Below, piece by piece: positions 53,519-62,434 of a stretch of DNA of 64,000 nt. The notes under the pieces are model-generated. The model searched no databases and had not been told where the DNA came from. It was given only the letters and a program-made list of their open reading frames with translations. This DNA comes from an uncultured Ruminococcus sp. (GTDB taxonomy: Bacteria > Bacillota > Clostridia > Oscillospirales > Ruminococcaceae). Location: assembly GCA_947627445.1 (NCBI GenBank), contig CANQWA010000005.1, positions 1 through 64,000 of the forward strand. The letters are read 5' to 3'. The position numbers and the translations under genes are program-made. Position 1 is the first letter of the stretch, and every line of letters begins with the position of its first letter.

Positions 53519-53547
53519 ATTATAGTACTTTTTATGGATTTTGTCAA
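53519..53547 (-). promoter_or_regulatory. Promoter of the sugar transferase gene
   Basis: On the minus strand TTGACA (53542-53547), 17 bp, TATAAT (53519-53524), both consensus. Confidence 0.85.
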
Positions 53548-53678
53548 TAGTCTAAATTTCACAAGAATTGCATTTCTCCCATTCGGTTTTTATACATTCT
53601 ACCGACAAGTGCCGAATTGCAATGGGAAATGGCACCATTGCAGGAAAAACGCCGGAAATTCCGACTTTTTTCTGTATT

Positions 53679-53921
53679 TCACGAGAGAACTGTATACAAC
53701 TCCGGCGCTCCTTCCTTTGTCACGTACTCAGACACCTGTTCTACCCGGACTGTCAGTTCCTTTTGTCCCATCTGAATGGAGATGACATCTCCCACCTTTA
53801 CATCATAGGATGCACGAGCAATCCTATCGTTTACCAGCACCTTGCCGGCGTCACATGCCTCGTTCGCAACGGTACGCCGCTTAATGAGTCTGGAAACCTT
53901 CAGATATTTGTCAAGACGCAT
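53679..53921 (-). CDS. rqcP: S4-domain RNA-binding protein, RqcP-like
   Basis: The 80-residue protein starts at ATG 53921 behind AAAGGAGG. It is a single S4 fold: MRLDKYLKVSRLIKRRTVAN and VLVNDRIARASYDVKVGDV. In Bacillus the mazG-like yabN is followed by yabO, renamed rqcP, which works with RqcH in Ala tailing on stalled 50S subunits. The same mazG-S4 order here, and rqcH elsewhere in the window, supports RqcP over a generic Hsp15-like protein. Start overlaps the mazG stop. Confidence 0.85.
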   Translation of the reverse strand: MRLDKYLKVSRLIKRRTVANEACDAGKVLVNDRIARASYDVKVGDVISIQMGQKELTVRVEQVSEYVTKEGAPELYTVLS

Positions 53922-53922
53922 A

Positions 53923-54714
53923 TCACGCCTCCTTTTCCGTTTGAAATCGCTTCCACAGTGTGGTCCAATCCTCCTGAGAGATATCCGCCAGCGAGTTGTT
54001 TGTCTCCTCTGCATATGCAAACATCCGGACAAAGCGCTCTGTGGTATCGGTCAGTGCCTGCTCTGCCTGTAAGTCCAACAAGTGGCACAAACCGGCACAG
54101 CAGAACATCAGATTCCCCAGCGCTTGTTCCATTTTTTCCTTTTCCGAAAAGCAGATGGCCCTTTCCAGTTCCTGCCAGCATTCCTTCATGATCATCATGG
54201 ATGCCAGATGATTCCAAAAATGAGGATTTTCCTTCGCTGCCCGTTTAAAAGTTTTCTGCGCACGCATCAGCGCCGGAAGCGTTTTTGGAACAGCTCGCAG
54301 TGTTTCTGTGCGTGTCGTCTGATTCTTGGATTTCTCCTTAATGGCATCCCAATTTTTCAGCACCTCTTCTGTCGTATCCGCTTGTACCGTGCTGAATACA
54401 TGAGGATGTCTTGTAATCAGTTTCTGACAGATGTCGGTGCAGACATCTTCCATCGTAAATCTGTCGCTTTCCCGTTCGATCTGTGTATGGAACACTACCT
54501 GAAGCAACAGATCCCCCAGCTCTTCCCGAAGCATTTCCGGATCATCCTGATCAATGGCGTCTATCACCTCATAAGTCTCTTCGATGAGATCCATCCGAAT
54601 CGAGCTGTGGGTCTGCTCCTTATCCCATGGGCAGCCATCTTCACAGCGAAGCAGGCTGACAATCTCTACCAGATCATCCAGGGTATAACGTTCTTTTATT
54701 TCATAAGGGATCAT
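53923..54714 (-). CDS. mazG: Nucleoside triphosphate pyrophosphohydrolase MazG
   Basis: The 263-residue protein starts at ATG 54714. Motifs are LRCEDGCPWDKEQTHSSIR (about 22-40) and EETYEVIDAI and REELGDLLLQVVFH (about 46-77), with the EExxE and ExxD metal ligands of the all-alpha NTP pyrophosphatase fold. It hydrolyses NTPs to NMP and PPi and limits damaged nucleotides or ppGpp-type signals. The usual second MazG domain is poorly conserved. It follows trpS by 16 bp and overlaps rqcP. Confidence 0.93.
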   Translation of the reverse strand: MIPYEIKERYTLDDLVEIVSLLRCEDGCPWDKEQTHSSIRMDLIEETYEVIDAIDQDDPEMLREELGDLLLQVVFHTQIERESDRFTMEDVCTDICQKLITRHPHVFSTVQADTTEEVLKNWDAIKEKSKNQTTRTETLRAVPKTLPALMRAQKTFKRAAKENPHFWNHLASMMIMKECWQELERAICFSEKEKMEQALGNLMFCCAGLCHLLDLQAEQALTDTTERFVRMFAYAEETNNSLADISQEDWTTLWKRFQTEKEA

Positions 54715-54730
54715 AAGCAGTTCCTTTGCA

Positions 54731-55738
54731 TTAGTTTGCGTCTACAAAGCCTACCTTCCGGTAAACCTTCCGGACAATACGGGAGGAATAAGCCAGTGCC
54801 TTGGCATCTGATTGGGTGTAACATTCTTTGAGGTATGCTTTATCGGCAATGAGCCGTGCGTATTCCTCCTGCATGGGATGCAGATGATCTGCCACTGCTT
54901 CACCTACAGCCAGCTTGAAATCGCCGTAGCCTTTACCCTCGAATTCCCGTTCGATTGCATCGAAATCCTTGCCAGTAACACTGGAATAAATGGTCATCAG
55001 GTTATTGATACCGTCCTTGCCCTCTGCATAGCGGACAGAAGCCTCACTGTCGGTGACAGCACGTTTGCATTTCCGAATAATGGTATCTTTATCATCCAGG
55101 ATCAAAATGCAGGCGTTGGGGTTGGTATCAGATTTGGACATTTTTTTGGTGGGATCCTGCAATGACATGATCTTTGCCCCTAATGGCGGAATGTACGGTT
55201 CAGGCAGGGTGAAGAATTCCCCATAGCGCTGATTGAACCGCTGTGCAATATCCCGTGTCAGTTCTAAATGTTGTTTCTGATCGCCGCCCACCGGTACAAG
55301 ATCCGCATTATACGCCAGAATATCTGCCGCCATGAGAACCGGATAGGTAAACAATCCGGCATTGATGTCATCCGGGTGTTTCTGGCTCTTATCCTTGAAC
55401 TGCGTCATACGGGAAAGCTCTCCGAACTGTGTGTTGCAGTTCAAAATCCAGTTCAGCTCCGCATGTGTCCGCACGTGGCTCTGGATAAAAAGAATCGATT
55501 TTTCCAGATCAATGCCGCATGCCAGCAGCAAGGCATATGCCTGCAAGGTGTTCTGCCGCAGCTTCACCGAGTCCTGCCGGACGGTAATCGCATGCATGTC
55601 TACCACGCAGTATATGCAGCGGTATTCGTCCTGAAGAGGTCCCCAGTTCCGGATTGCACCAATATAATTGCCCAGGGTAAATGTTCCTGTGGGCTGAATG
55701 CCGCTGAAAATCAGTTTTTTGTTTTCCTGTTCTGCCAT
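54731..55738 (-). CDS. trpS: Tryptophanyl-tRNA synthetase
   Basis: The 335-residue protein starts at ATG 55738, nine bases after AAGGAA; a GTG three codons earlier is too close. It has the class I motifs GTFTLGNYIGA (HIGH-like, about 17-27) and KKMSKSD (KMSKS, about 195-201). It charges tRNA-Trp. There is no obvious T-box in the 86 bases before it. The run aminotransferase-unknown-trpS-mazG-rqcP has small gaps and may be one operon. Confidence 0.97.
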   Translation of the reverse strand: MAEQENKKLIFSGIQPTGTFTLGNYIGAIRNWGPLQDEYRCIYCVVDMHAITVRQDSVKLRQNTLQAYALLLACGIDLEKSILFIQSHVRTHAELNWILNCNTQFGELSRMTQFKDKSQKHPDDINAGLFTYPVLMAADILAYNADLVPVGGDQKQHLELTRDIAQRFNQRYGEFFTLPEPYIPPLGAKIMSLQDPTKKMSKSDTNPNACILILDDKDTIIRKCKRAVTDSEASVRYAEGKDGINNLMTIYSSVTGKDFDAIEREFEGKGYGDFKLAVGEAVADHLHPMQEEYARLIADKAYLKECYTQSDAKALAYSSRIVRKVYRKVGFVDAN

Positions 55739-55824
55739 ATATGGCACTTCCTTTCTGAAGCCTGCTCCAAAAACAAGCAGTATTTCCTGATTATCTGTCT
55801 ACAGATTGCTGTGCGGACAGATTC

Positions 55825-56352
55825 TCATTTTGCCTGTCCCGCAGAGCGATCCTTCAGTTGTGCGGAACGCAGTTCACGCATTACCTGCTGATACAGGAAA
55901 TATACCGCCTGCATATCACTGCTTTCCTCTTTGATCTCTGCCGGGAGAATGGTCTTTTTGTAAACACCCTTTTTTGTCAGCAAAAAGATGTTATGCGGCT
56001 CTCCGGTAGGCAGTTCAAAGGAAGTCGTTCTCTCACACTCTGCCAGAATACGGGGTGCATTTGCTGTCAGAATACGACCAGCCTGTACCAGAGACTGATA
56101 CCGCTGGGATGCGCCTGTGTATGAACTGCCGTTGTTGAAATACAGATTCACTGCACCGTTGATAAATACCACCAGTGTGGAAAGAGAAGTGGGGTTCACC
56201 GGGATATCCATGATAACGCCATAAACGCTGTTTTCATTATGGATCATTCCGGCAAACTGCTTTGCAGGGAAATGCAATGCTGCACCTCTCATCATCAGAT
56301 AGTTTTCGGTCACCAGATAGTGAGTCTGTACCTTACGCTTTTTCTGTGCCAT
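55825..56352 (-). CDS. Protein of unknown function, 175 residues
   Basis: The protein starts at ATG 56352 behind AGGAAAGG. I do not recognise the family. It is soluble, with a basic N-terminus (AQKKRKVQTH), an alternating hydrophobic beta-like middle (VYGVIMDIPVNPTSLSTLVVFINGAVNLYF at about 44-73, in pieces) and a helical C-terminus (AVYFLYQQVMRELRSAQ). There is no signal peptide, membrane helix or cysteine cluster. The gene sits 17 bp after an aminotransferase gene and 86 bp before trpS on the same strand. The function is unknown. Confidence 0.75.
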   Translation of the reverse strand: MAQKKRKVQTHYLVTENYLMMRGAALHFPAKQFAGMIHNENSVYGVIMDIPVNPTSLSTLVVFINGAVNLYFNNGSSYTGASQRYQSLVQAGRILTANAPRILAECERTTSFELPTGEPHNIFLLTKKGVYKKTILPAEIKEESSDMQAVYFLYQQVMRELRSAQLKDRSAGQAK

Positions 56353-56369
56353 AATTGTATTTTCCTTTC

Positions 56370-57563
56370 CTAATCTAAGATTTCTCTTGTCATTCTGCCC
56401 AGAATCTCGATGCCCTGAACGATCTGTTCATCGGAGGGCGTGGAATAGTTCAGACGGATGCAGGGAGATGTTTCGCTTTCATCCACCAGAAATGCACTGC
56501 CCGGAACAACGGCAATTCTATACTGTTCTACAGCCTGTGTACAGAATGCCGGAACATCGCATTCCTCCGGCAGCGTACACCAGAGAAACAGTCCGCCCTC
56601 CGGCATTTCCCAGCGAATGCGCTTGGAAAAATGCTGCCGGATGCCATCTGCCATCAGGCTGCACTTCCGACGGTATACCGCCCGCAGGCCATCCAAATAG
56701 CTTTCCATATCCGTGGTTTCCAGAAATTCTGCACAGACAATCTGCGCCCAGATATTGGTATGCACATCCGAGACCTGCTTGCACACCGTCATTTTGGAAA
56801 TGATCTCTTTAGGCGCACTGGTATAGCCCACACGAAGTCCCGGTGCGAGAATCTTGGAAAAGGTACCCGTATAGATCACACGATGCTCGGTGTCCATGCT
56901 TTTGATGGAGGGCAGCGGCTCACCGGAAAAGCGGAGATCACCGTAGGGATTGTCCTCTAAAATCACCAGGTCATAGCGGCAAGCCAAATCATACAAGCCC
57001 TTGCGTTTTGCCAGAGACATCACTCTGCCTGTGGGATTCTGGAAGTTGGGGATCACATAGACCAGTCTGGGATTGGGATTCGCTTTGATCTTTTCTTCCA
57101 ACTCTGCCAAATCCATACCGTCCTCTTCCATGGTCACGCCTACTAAGTTTACACCGTAAGAACGAAAGGCATTCAGCGAACCAATAAAGCTGGGAGATTC
57201 GCAGAACATGGTATCGCCCCGATTCAAAAGCACTTTACAGCTCAGCTCATTACCCTGCTGTGCGCCGGAGGTGGTGATCAAATCATCGACCGCCGAATGA
57301 AAACATTTTTGATCTGCCATACGCGCCTTCAGCAGCTCACGCAGCCGGGGATACCCCTCTGTAATATTGTATTGCAGGGCTAAGATAGGATCCTTTTCCA
57401 TCAGTCTGGCGGAGATCTGACGGATCTGCTCTACCGGAAAGGCTTCTGGTGCAGGATTGCCTGCTGCAAGAGAGATTACCCCAGGCATACCGGTAAATTT
57501 CAGGATCTCACGAATCGCCGACGGCTGCAATGCATCGACATTTTCCGAAAATCTATATTGCAT
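56370..57563 (-). CDS. PLP-dependent class I/II aminotransferase
   Basis: The 397-residue protein starts at ATG 57563 behind AGAGAGG. It is a fold-type I aminotransferase: ISLAAGNPAPEAFP (about 30-43), TTSGAQQGNEL (about 96-106), VIPNFQNPTGRVMS and the PLP Lys in YTGTFSKILAPGLRVGY (Lys near 235). It resembles the MocR-like and 2-aminoadipate/aromatic aminotransferase group but lacks the GntR domain. Likely roles are lysine or aromatic amino acid synthesis or breakdown; the substrate is not clear from sequence. Has own promoter. Confidence 0.92.
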   Translation of the reverse strand: MQYRFSENVDALQPSAIREILKFTGMPGVISLAAGNPAPEAFPVEQIRQISARLMEKDPILALQYNITEGYPRLRELLKARMADQKCFHSAVDDLITTSGAQQGNELSCKVLLNRGDTMFCESPSFIGSLNAFRSYGVNLVGVTMEEDGMDLAELEEKIKANPNPRLVYVIPNFQNPTGRVMSLAKRKGLYDLACRYDLVILEDNPYGDLRFSGEPLPSIKSMDTEHRVIYTGTFSKILAPGLRVGYTSAPKEIISKMTVCKQVSDVHTNIWAQIVCAEFLETTDMESYLDGLRAVYRRKCSLMADGIRQHFSKRIRWEMPEGGLFLWCTLPEECDVPAFCTQAVEQYRIAVVPGSAFLVDESETSPCIRLNYSTPSDEQIVQGIEILGRMTREILD

Positions 57564-57602
57564 TTTGGTTACTTCCTCTCTGTCATTTAGAATCTACCCT
57601 TT

Positions 57603-57631
57603 ATTATAACACATATTTTCCGCCTTCGCAA
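57603..57631 (-). promoter_or_regulatory. Promoter of the aminotransferase operon
   Basis: On the minus strand TTGCGA (57626-57631), 17 bp, TATAAT (57603-57608). Confidence 0.75.
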
Positions 57632-57799
57632 CATAAATTTATGAAGAAATGCACATTTTTTCTCTTGTGGGGAGCAGTTTCAACCCAGGAAAACAGCATT
57701 TACCGAACTGAAGGATATTTTCAGGTTGCCGCAAAGTGTTTACCATGCTGTTTTTTTGGACTGTTATGCCTGGAAAGAAAAAAGAGATAGGAGAAATTT

Positions 57800-59440
57800 A
57801 TGCTGAAACAACAATCCTTTCAGAAGGGCGCAGTCATTCTGCTGCTTTCCGCTGTGATCGCAAAGCTGCTGGGCGCATGCTTTAAGATCCCACTCACCAA
57901 TGTGCTGGGCGGCACGGGCATGGGATATTTCAGCAGCGCCTATGGGTTGCTGCTGCCAGTATATGCTCTATCTGTCACCGGATTGTCGGCAGCAGTGGCA
58001 CAGGCGGTTTCACGGGCAGCTGCGCTTTCCCATTACAACGAGGTGCGGCGTATCCATACAGTAGCACGGCTTTCCTGCGGCATCTTCGGACTGCTGCTCA
58101 GCGGCATGATGCTCCTTCTTGCCGAACCCTTTGCTTTTCGCATCGCAGTTCAGCCAAATGCACTGTTTTCCATACTTGCCATTGCTCCAGCATCGCTGTT
58201 CGGCTGTCTGACTGCGGTAGAACGGGGATACTGGGAGGGGCTGCAAAACATGACACCCACTGCCATTTCCCAAGCCATTGAAGCGGTAGCAAAACTGGGA
58301 CTGGGACTGTGGTTCTGTTGGTGGGCTCAAACCCATCCGGAGATCGTCTGCGCATGGGTCCCTCCCGATGTACCTCTTTCGGCATTGACCGCAGCGGCAG
58401 CCGTTCTGGGCGTGACCTGTTCTACTCTCATCGGATGGCTGTATTTTCTCATCCGTGGCATGTCCGGAAAACACAAGCTCCCCGCCGGTACAGATACCGC
58501 CTCTTCTATGTTTGTGATTCTCCGGCGTCTGCTGTATGTGATGATCCCCGTGGCACTTGGCTCTCTGGTGACCAATCTGACCTCTCTGCTGGATCTGGTC
58601 ACTATGATGCATTGTCTGGGGCGGGCACAGACTTTCTATCCGGAAGCATTGGCACAACGTTTTGGCACAATCGCTGCAAGCCCGGATTTTCCAGCCTTTG
58701 TCTACGGTTCATTTACCGGCATGGCGGTCACGGTATTCAATCTGATACCCTCTGTGACAAATATGCTGGGAAAAAGCGCACTGCCCCGCACGGCAGCTTT
58801 ATGGGCGACTCATGACAAAGCTGCTGTTGCCGCCCACGCCCGCACTGTGATCTCCGCAGCAGCGCTGATTGCTCTCCCGGCTGCCGGAGGACTGGCAGTG
58901 CTGGCAGAACCGGTGATGTTGGTGCTGTACGACGGCAGACCGGAGGAAGCTGTCATTGCTGCCAGCGCACTCCGGTCGCTGCTTCCGGGTATGGTCTGTC
59001 TTTGCCTGACTTTTCCCCTTTGCAGTATTTTGCAGGGCTTGGGAAAAGCCGTTCTGCCGGTAAAATATATGCTGGCAGGTGTGATCGTCAAGCTGGCTGG
59101 CAATCTGCTGCTGATCTCTCACCCGGCATTCTGCATCACCGGTGCAGGAATCGCCACCAGTGCCTGCTACATACTCCTATTGATCATGATTCTCTGGGGG
59201 CTGCGCCGTGTTCTCGGAGAGAAAATAGGTATTGGAGAGGCACTTCTGCCCTTTCTCCTCGCCACAGCCGTCTGTACTTTGACAGCGCTTCTCATCTATC
59301 GATGCACGTGTACCTGGAAGCCCTACTACACCGCTGCACTCTGCACAGCAGGCGGTGGGTGCAGCTATGGCGTGATGCTATGGCTGATACGAAGATTTTT
59401 CTCTTCAAAAAGAAAGGCATCTCCTAATCCCGTTTCTTGA
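57800..59440 (+). CDS. Polysaccharide biosynthesis flippase (SpoVB/MurJ-like, MOP superfamily)
   Basis: The 546-residue protein starts at ATG 57800 behind TAGGAG. About 14 membrane helices are visible, with the family N-terminus GAVILLLSAVIAKLLGACFKIPLTNVLG (about 10-37, in pieces) and GMGYFSSAYG (about 40-49). SpoVB and MurJ proteins move lipid-linked precursors such as lipid II across the membrane. With no separate murJ in the window, it could serve either vegetative wall or spore cortex synthesis. It converges on gtrA and the two genes overlap by 17 bp at their ends. The promoter is not clear. Confidence 0.9.
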   Translation: MLKQQSFQKGAVILLLSAVIAKLLGACFKIPLTNVLGGTGMGYFSSAYGLLLPVYALSVTGLSAAVAQAVSRAAALSHYNEVRRIHTVARLSCGIFGLLLSGMMLLLAEPFAFRIAVQPNALFSILAIAPASLFGCLTAVERGYWEGLQNMTPTAISQAIEAVAKLGLGLWFCWWAQTHPEIVCAWVPPDVPLSALTAAAAVLGVTCSTLIGWLYFLIRGMSGKHKLPAGTDTASSMFVILRRLLYVMIPVALGSLVTNLTSLLDLVTMMHCLGRAQTFYPEALAQRFGTIAASPDFPAFVYGSFTGMAVTVFNLIPSVTNMLGKSALPRTAALWATHDKAAVAAHARTVISAAALIALPAAGGLAVLAEPVMLVLYDGRPEEAVIAASALRSLLPGMVCLCLTFPLCSILQGLGKAVLPVKYMLAGVIVKLAGNLLLISHPAFCITGAGIATSACYILLLIMILWGLRRVLGEKIGIGEALLPFLLATAVCTLTALLIYRCTCTWKPYYTAALCTAGGGCSYGVMLWLIRRFFSSKRKASPNPVS

Positions 59441-59921
59441 ACACCACCAGTTTGCTGAACAAATAGTTCAAGATTAGGATGACCACCTGGGCTGCAATCT
59501 TCACCATGAAGGAACGCCATGTCACAATTTTTCCGTTTACCGTGGCAAAAAAATGATTCCCAAGCTCCATCATGGCAAGCTCCAGAAAATATGTCACAAA
59601 CCGTGCGCTGTAAAACATGACAAATTCCCGCCAGAACGCCGCCTTGGTATGCGTCCCGCTTTTAAATACATACTTTTTGTTGGTAAAAAATGCAAATGTC
59701 ACAGCGACGATCCAGGAGATTGTCGTTGCCAGAAAGGTATTGAGCCATCCCGCCACATGGAGCTGATTGAACAGCGCCGTAGGAAGCACTTGAAAAATCA
59801 GGGAAACGACTGTAGTCAGACCGCCCACGATAATATACATCCACACGGATTCATGGTCATACCACAGCTTTTGGATGGGCTTTGGCATTCTGGAGATCAC
59901 CCATGCAATTAATTTTTCCAT
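59424..59921 (-). CDS. GtrA family membrane protein
   Basis: The 165-residue protein starts at ATG 59921 behind AAGGAAGG. Four membrane helices match the GtrA family: YIIVGGLTTVVSLIFQVLP (about 30-48), FLATTISWIVAVTFAFFTNKKYVF with the FxxNKxxVF signature, and the last helix followed by NYLFSKLVVF. GtrA proteins are thought to flip or bind polyprenyl-phosphate-linked sugars for surface glycosylation. The neighbouring flippase gene is convergent, so it is not in the same operon. Confidence 0.92.
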   Translation of the reverse strand: MEKLIAWVISRMPKPIQKLWYDHESVWMYIIVGGLTTVVSLIFQVLPTALFNQLHVAGWLNTFLATTISWIVAVTFAFFTNKKYVFKSGTHTKAAFWREFVMFYSARFVTYFLELAMMELGNHFFATVNGKIVTWRSFMVKIAAQVVILILNYLFSKLVVFKKRD

Positions 59922-59972
59922 TTCATATCCTTCCTTTCATGGTATATCAAACGTAAAATATTCGTAAAGTCC

Positions 59973-60001
59973 TTGATTCTTTTGTGATTTTATGGTATGA
60001 T
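59973..60001 (+). promoter_or_regulatory. Promoter of the CBS/CorC gene
   Basis: TTGATT (59973-59978), 17 bp, TATGAT (59996-60001). Confidence 0.65.
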
Positions 60002-60049
60002 GTAGCATACAGACATGGATAACTTGTCAGATTCTTAGGAGGAAACATT

Positions 60050-61300
60050 GTGGTTTACGTCATACCGATTCTGATATTACTCATTCTTTCTTCGCTATTT
60101 TCCAGTACAGAAACTGCCTTTGCCTGTGTAAACAAGATACGCATGAAGCATCTGGCAGACAACGGCGACAAACGTGCCGGGACTGCGCTGAAAGTCGCCA
60201 ACAAATATGAGCAAGCGCTGACTGCTATCCTGGTGGGTAATAATATCGCCAACATCGGCTCTTCCTCTTTGGCAACGGTTTTATTCACAAGGTATTTCGG
60301 CTCGGCTGGTGCAGCCATTTCCACCATCGTGATGACCATTCTGGTACTTACCTTTTGCGAGGTGCTGCCCAAGTCTTACGCCAAATCCCACGCAGACAAA
60401 TTTGCTCTTGGCTTCGCCGGCATTCTCTCCAAATTTATCATTCTGATGACACCCTTTGTCCTGCTGTTCGATCTGATGTCCCGTGCGTTCCAATCGAAAG
60501 ATGAAACGCCGTCTGTGACAGAGGATGAACTGAAATATATCATTGATGAGATCGAAGAGGAGGGTGTTCTGGAGGAACAGGAAAGTGATCTGGTGATCTC
60601 TGCTCTGCAATTTGACGAGACATTGGTCACCGATATCCTCATTCCACGTGTCCGGATCGCTGCCCTTTCATCAGATGCCACCATTGACGAAGCCAGAGAT
60701 CTGTTTCTGAACAGTCAGTTCTCCCGGTTTCCCGTCTATGAAAAAAATTTGGACAATATCATCGGCATGATCACCAACAAAGACTTTTTCCGGCTGATAT
60801 GCGGTCAGTTTCAGACATTGCAGGAGATCACACACGATGTGATCTATGTGCCGGAAACCAAATGCATCAGTGAAGTCCTGAAAGAAATGCAGCGTGCCAA
60901 AACGCATCTTGCCATTGTGGTAGATCAATACGGCGGCACAAGAGGCATGGTGACACTGGAGGATATTATTGAAGAACTGGTGGGAGATATCTATGATGAA
61001 AGCGACGAGGTTCTTCACGAGCTTCAAAAAATTGAGTCTCATGTCTACACAGTCACCGGATCTGTCAGCATCAGCGACGTCTGCGGCAGGCTGGATGAGG
61101 AGGATAAACCAGAAAAGATTCCTGAAACAGATTCTACCACCATCGGCGGATGGGTCATGGAGCTTCTGGGACATATTCCGAAGCCAGGAGAAACTGCTTC
61201 CAGCGGGTTATTCCATTTCACGGTGCTGGAATCTGACAATCAGACGGTAAAATTAGTCCAGTTAAACATGACACCGGAAACAAAACCGGAAGAAAAATAG
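60050..61300 (+). CDS. CNNM/CorC family transporter (DUF21, CBS pair, CorC/HlyC domain)
   Basis: The 416-residue protein starts at GTG 60050, seven bases after AGGAGG. Domain order: a DUF21 membrane region with three or four helices (about 1-160; SSLFSSTETAFACVN near 15-29), a CBS pair (about 195-320; IPRVRIAALSSDATIDEA) and a C-terminal CorC_HlyC domain (about 335-410). Older annotation says hemolysin; structural work points to Mg efflux or transport in this family (CNNM, MpfA). It is convergent with corA, so this region holds two Mg-related genes, separated by a shared terminator. Confidence 0.92.
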   Translation: MVYVIPILILLILSSLFSSTETAFACVNKIRMKHLADNGDKRAGTALKVANKYEQALTAILVGNNIANIGSSSLATVLFTRYFGSAGAAISTIVMTILVLTFCEVLPKSYAKSHADKFALGFAGILSKFIILMTPFVLLFDLMSRAFQSKDETPSVTEDELKYIIDEIEEEGVLEEQESDLVISALQFDETLVTDILIPRVRIAALSSDATIDEARDLFLNSQFSRFPVYEKNLDNIIGMITNKDFFRLICGQFQTLQEITHDVIYVPETKCISEVLKEMQRAKTHLAIVVDQYGGTRGMVTLEDIIEELVGDIYDESDEVLHELQKIESHVYTVTGSVSISDVCGRLDEEDKPEKIPETDSTTIGGWVMELLGHIPKPGETASSGLFHFTVLESDNQTVKLVQLNMTPETKPEEK

Positions 61301-61307
61301 ACATAAA

Positions 61308-61335
61308 ACGTCCCCGATGATCTCGGGGGCGTTTT
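61308..61335. terminator. Terminator between the CorC-like gene and corA
   Basis: ACGTCCCCGA (61308-61317) pairs with TCGGGGGCGT (61323-61332), followed by TTTTCC on the plus strand; the minus side has TTTTATG, so it may serve both convergent genes. Confidence 0.85.
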
Positions 61336-61357
61336 TCCTTTATCGGAGGAATTTCTT

Positions 61358-62287
61358 CTATTTTTTCTTATACAACAACAGGATCATCGCCACCATTGCA
61401 GTCAGTACAATAGCAGCCACTGTCGGGATCCAAGTAAACTGCGCACCGGGCAGATCTGACGTATTCATCCCATAAAAGCTGAACACCATGGTCGGGATCG
61501 CCAGAATAATCGTAATGATAGTCAACCGCCACATCACAATATTCAGATTATTGGAGATCACAGAACCGAATGCCTCTACGATCCCTGCCAGAATGCCTGA
61601 ATAAATGGTTGCCATCTCCTGCGCCTGTTTCAGTTCAATGAGGACATCCTCCAGCAGATCCTGATCTTCCTCATAGAGTTTGACGACTCTGCCTCGAAGA
61701 ATCTTATTCATGGTCACATCATTGGATTTTAGGGACGTAGAAAGATAGATTAGAGACTTTTCCAGTTCCAGCATCTGGATCAGCTCGTGGTTTTTCATAG
61801 CACCATGAAGCTTTCTCTGCATGACTGTGGAGGTCTTGTCGATCTGCTTCAGATAGATCAGGAATGAAGCTGTGATGTTCATCATCAGCCGAAGCACGAA
61901 CTGTGTCCGGAACTGGGTCTGGATATTCCGCAGTCTGCCTTCTACAACATCGTCGATCACTTTATTCTCCCGCAGAGAAATGGTAAACACGTTCTGTTCC
62001 GTGAGAATGATGCCCAGAGGCATGGTGTAGAAGATCAGCGTATCGTCCTTCTGCACATCAGAAACAGCCGTGTCTACGATGATCAGTGTCTGGTTTTCCT
62101 CCTGTTCCACACGGGAGGATTCCTCTTCGTCCAGGGAGGATTTCAGAAAATCGCTGTCCAGTCCGTACTTGTCAATGAGCATTTTTCGCTCCTGCGCTGT
62201 GGGATCTACCACAGATACCCAGCAGCCGGGCACAATGTCCTCCAACTCGATCAAACGGCTGTCAACGGTTTTATAGTAAGAAATCAA
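61358..62287 (-). CDS. corA: CorA family Mg2+/divalent cation transporter
   Basis: The start is probably TTG 62287, eight bases after AAAGGTGG (309 residues); a GTG four codons upstream lies inside that site. The N-terminal 250 residues form the cytoplasmic funnel, with a long coiled coil (about 130-230). Two membrane helices end the protein, the first followed by the invariant YGMN (about 272-275) of the selectivity filter. It imports Mg2+, sometimes Co2+ or Ni2+. A 25-codon leader ORF lies between its promoter and its start codon. Confidence 0.93.
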   Translation of the reverse strand: MISYYKTVDSRLIELEDIVPGCWVSVVDPTAQERKMLIDKYGLDSDFLKSSLDEEESSRVEQEENQTLIIVDTAVSDVQKDDTLIFYTMPLGIILTEQNVFTISLRENKVIDDVVEGRLRNIQTQFRTQFVLRLMMNITASFLIYLKQIDKTSTVMQRKLHGAMKNHELIQMLELEKSLIYLSTSLKSNDVTMNKILRGRVVKLYEEDQDLLEDVLIELKQAQEMATIYSGILAGIVEAFGSVISNNLNIVMWRLTIITIILAIPTMVFSFYGMNTSDLPGAQFTWIPTVAAIVLTAMVAMILLLYKKK

Positions 62288-62309
62288 ACCGGATACCACC
62301 TTTCTGCAA

Positions 62310-62340
62310 GGCAGTCCGATTCCTTAGCGGCGGCACTGCC
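62310..62340 (-). promoter_or_regulatory. Hairpin across the leader stop codon upstream of corA
   Basis: In the minus-strand RNA GGCAG (62336-62340) and CCG (62331-62333) pair with CTGCC (62310-62314) and CGG (62316-62318). It spans the leader stop codon (62324-62326) and lies just before the corA ribosome-binding site, so a translating ribosome on the leader would disturb it. Confidence 0.5.
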
Positions 62341-62401
62341 CTGTTTTGTTTTGTTGTATGTTTTTCTGCATCTGTTGCAAAGGATATGGGTCAGCGTTCA
62401 T
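62324..62401 (-). CDS. Candidate corA leader peptide, 25 codons
   Basis: ATG 62401 follows a near-perfect ribosome-binding site, AGGAGGTG at 62406-62413; the frame ends with TAA at 62324-62326, 36 bp before corA. The predicted peptide begins MNADPYPLQQMQKN and ends GQCRR. The N-terminus shares M-x-x-D-P-x-P-L with the MgtL leader of enterobacterial mgtA as I remember it (MEPDPTPLP). There, low Mg2+ makes ribosomes fall off at such acidic and Pro codons and so permits transport gene expression. It lies about 27 bases into the transcript from the promoter at 62435-62463. The function is inference from layout and this resemblance. Confidence 0.6.
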   Translation of the reverse strand: MNADPYPLQQMQKNIQQNKTGQCRR

Positions 62402-62434
62402 ACCGCACCTCCTCTTTCTTTTTATTACATTCCT

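Noticed and set aside
55739..55824. T-box leader before trpS
   Set aside because: The gap is only 86 bases, with no conserved AGGGUGGNACCGCG segment and no terminator, so no T-box can be supported.
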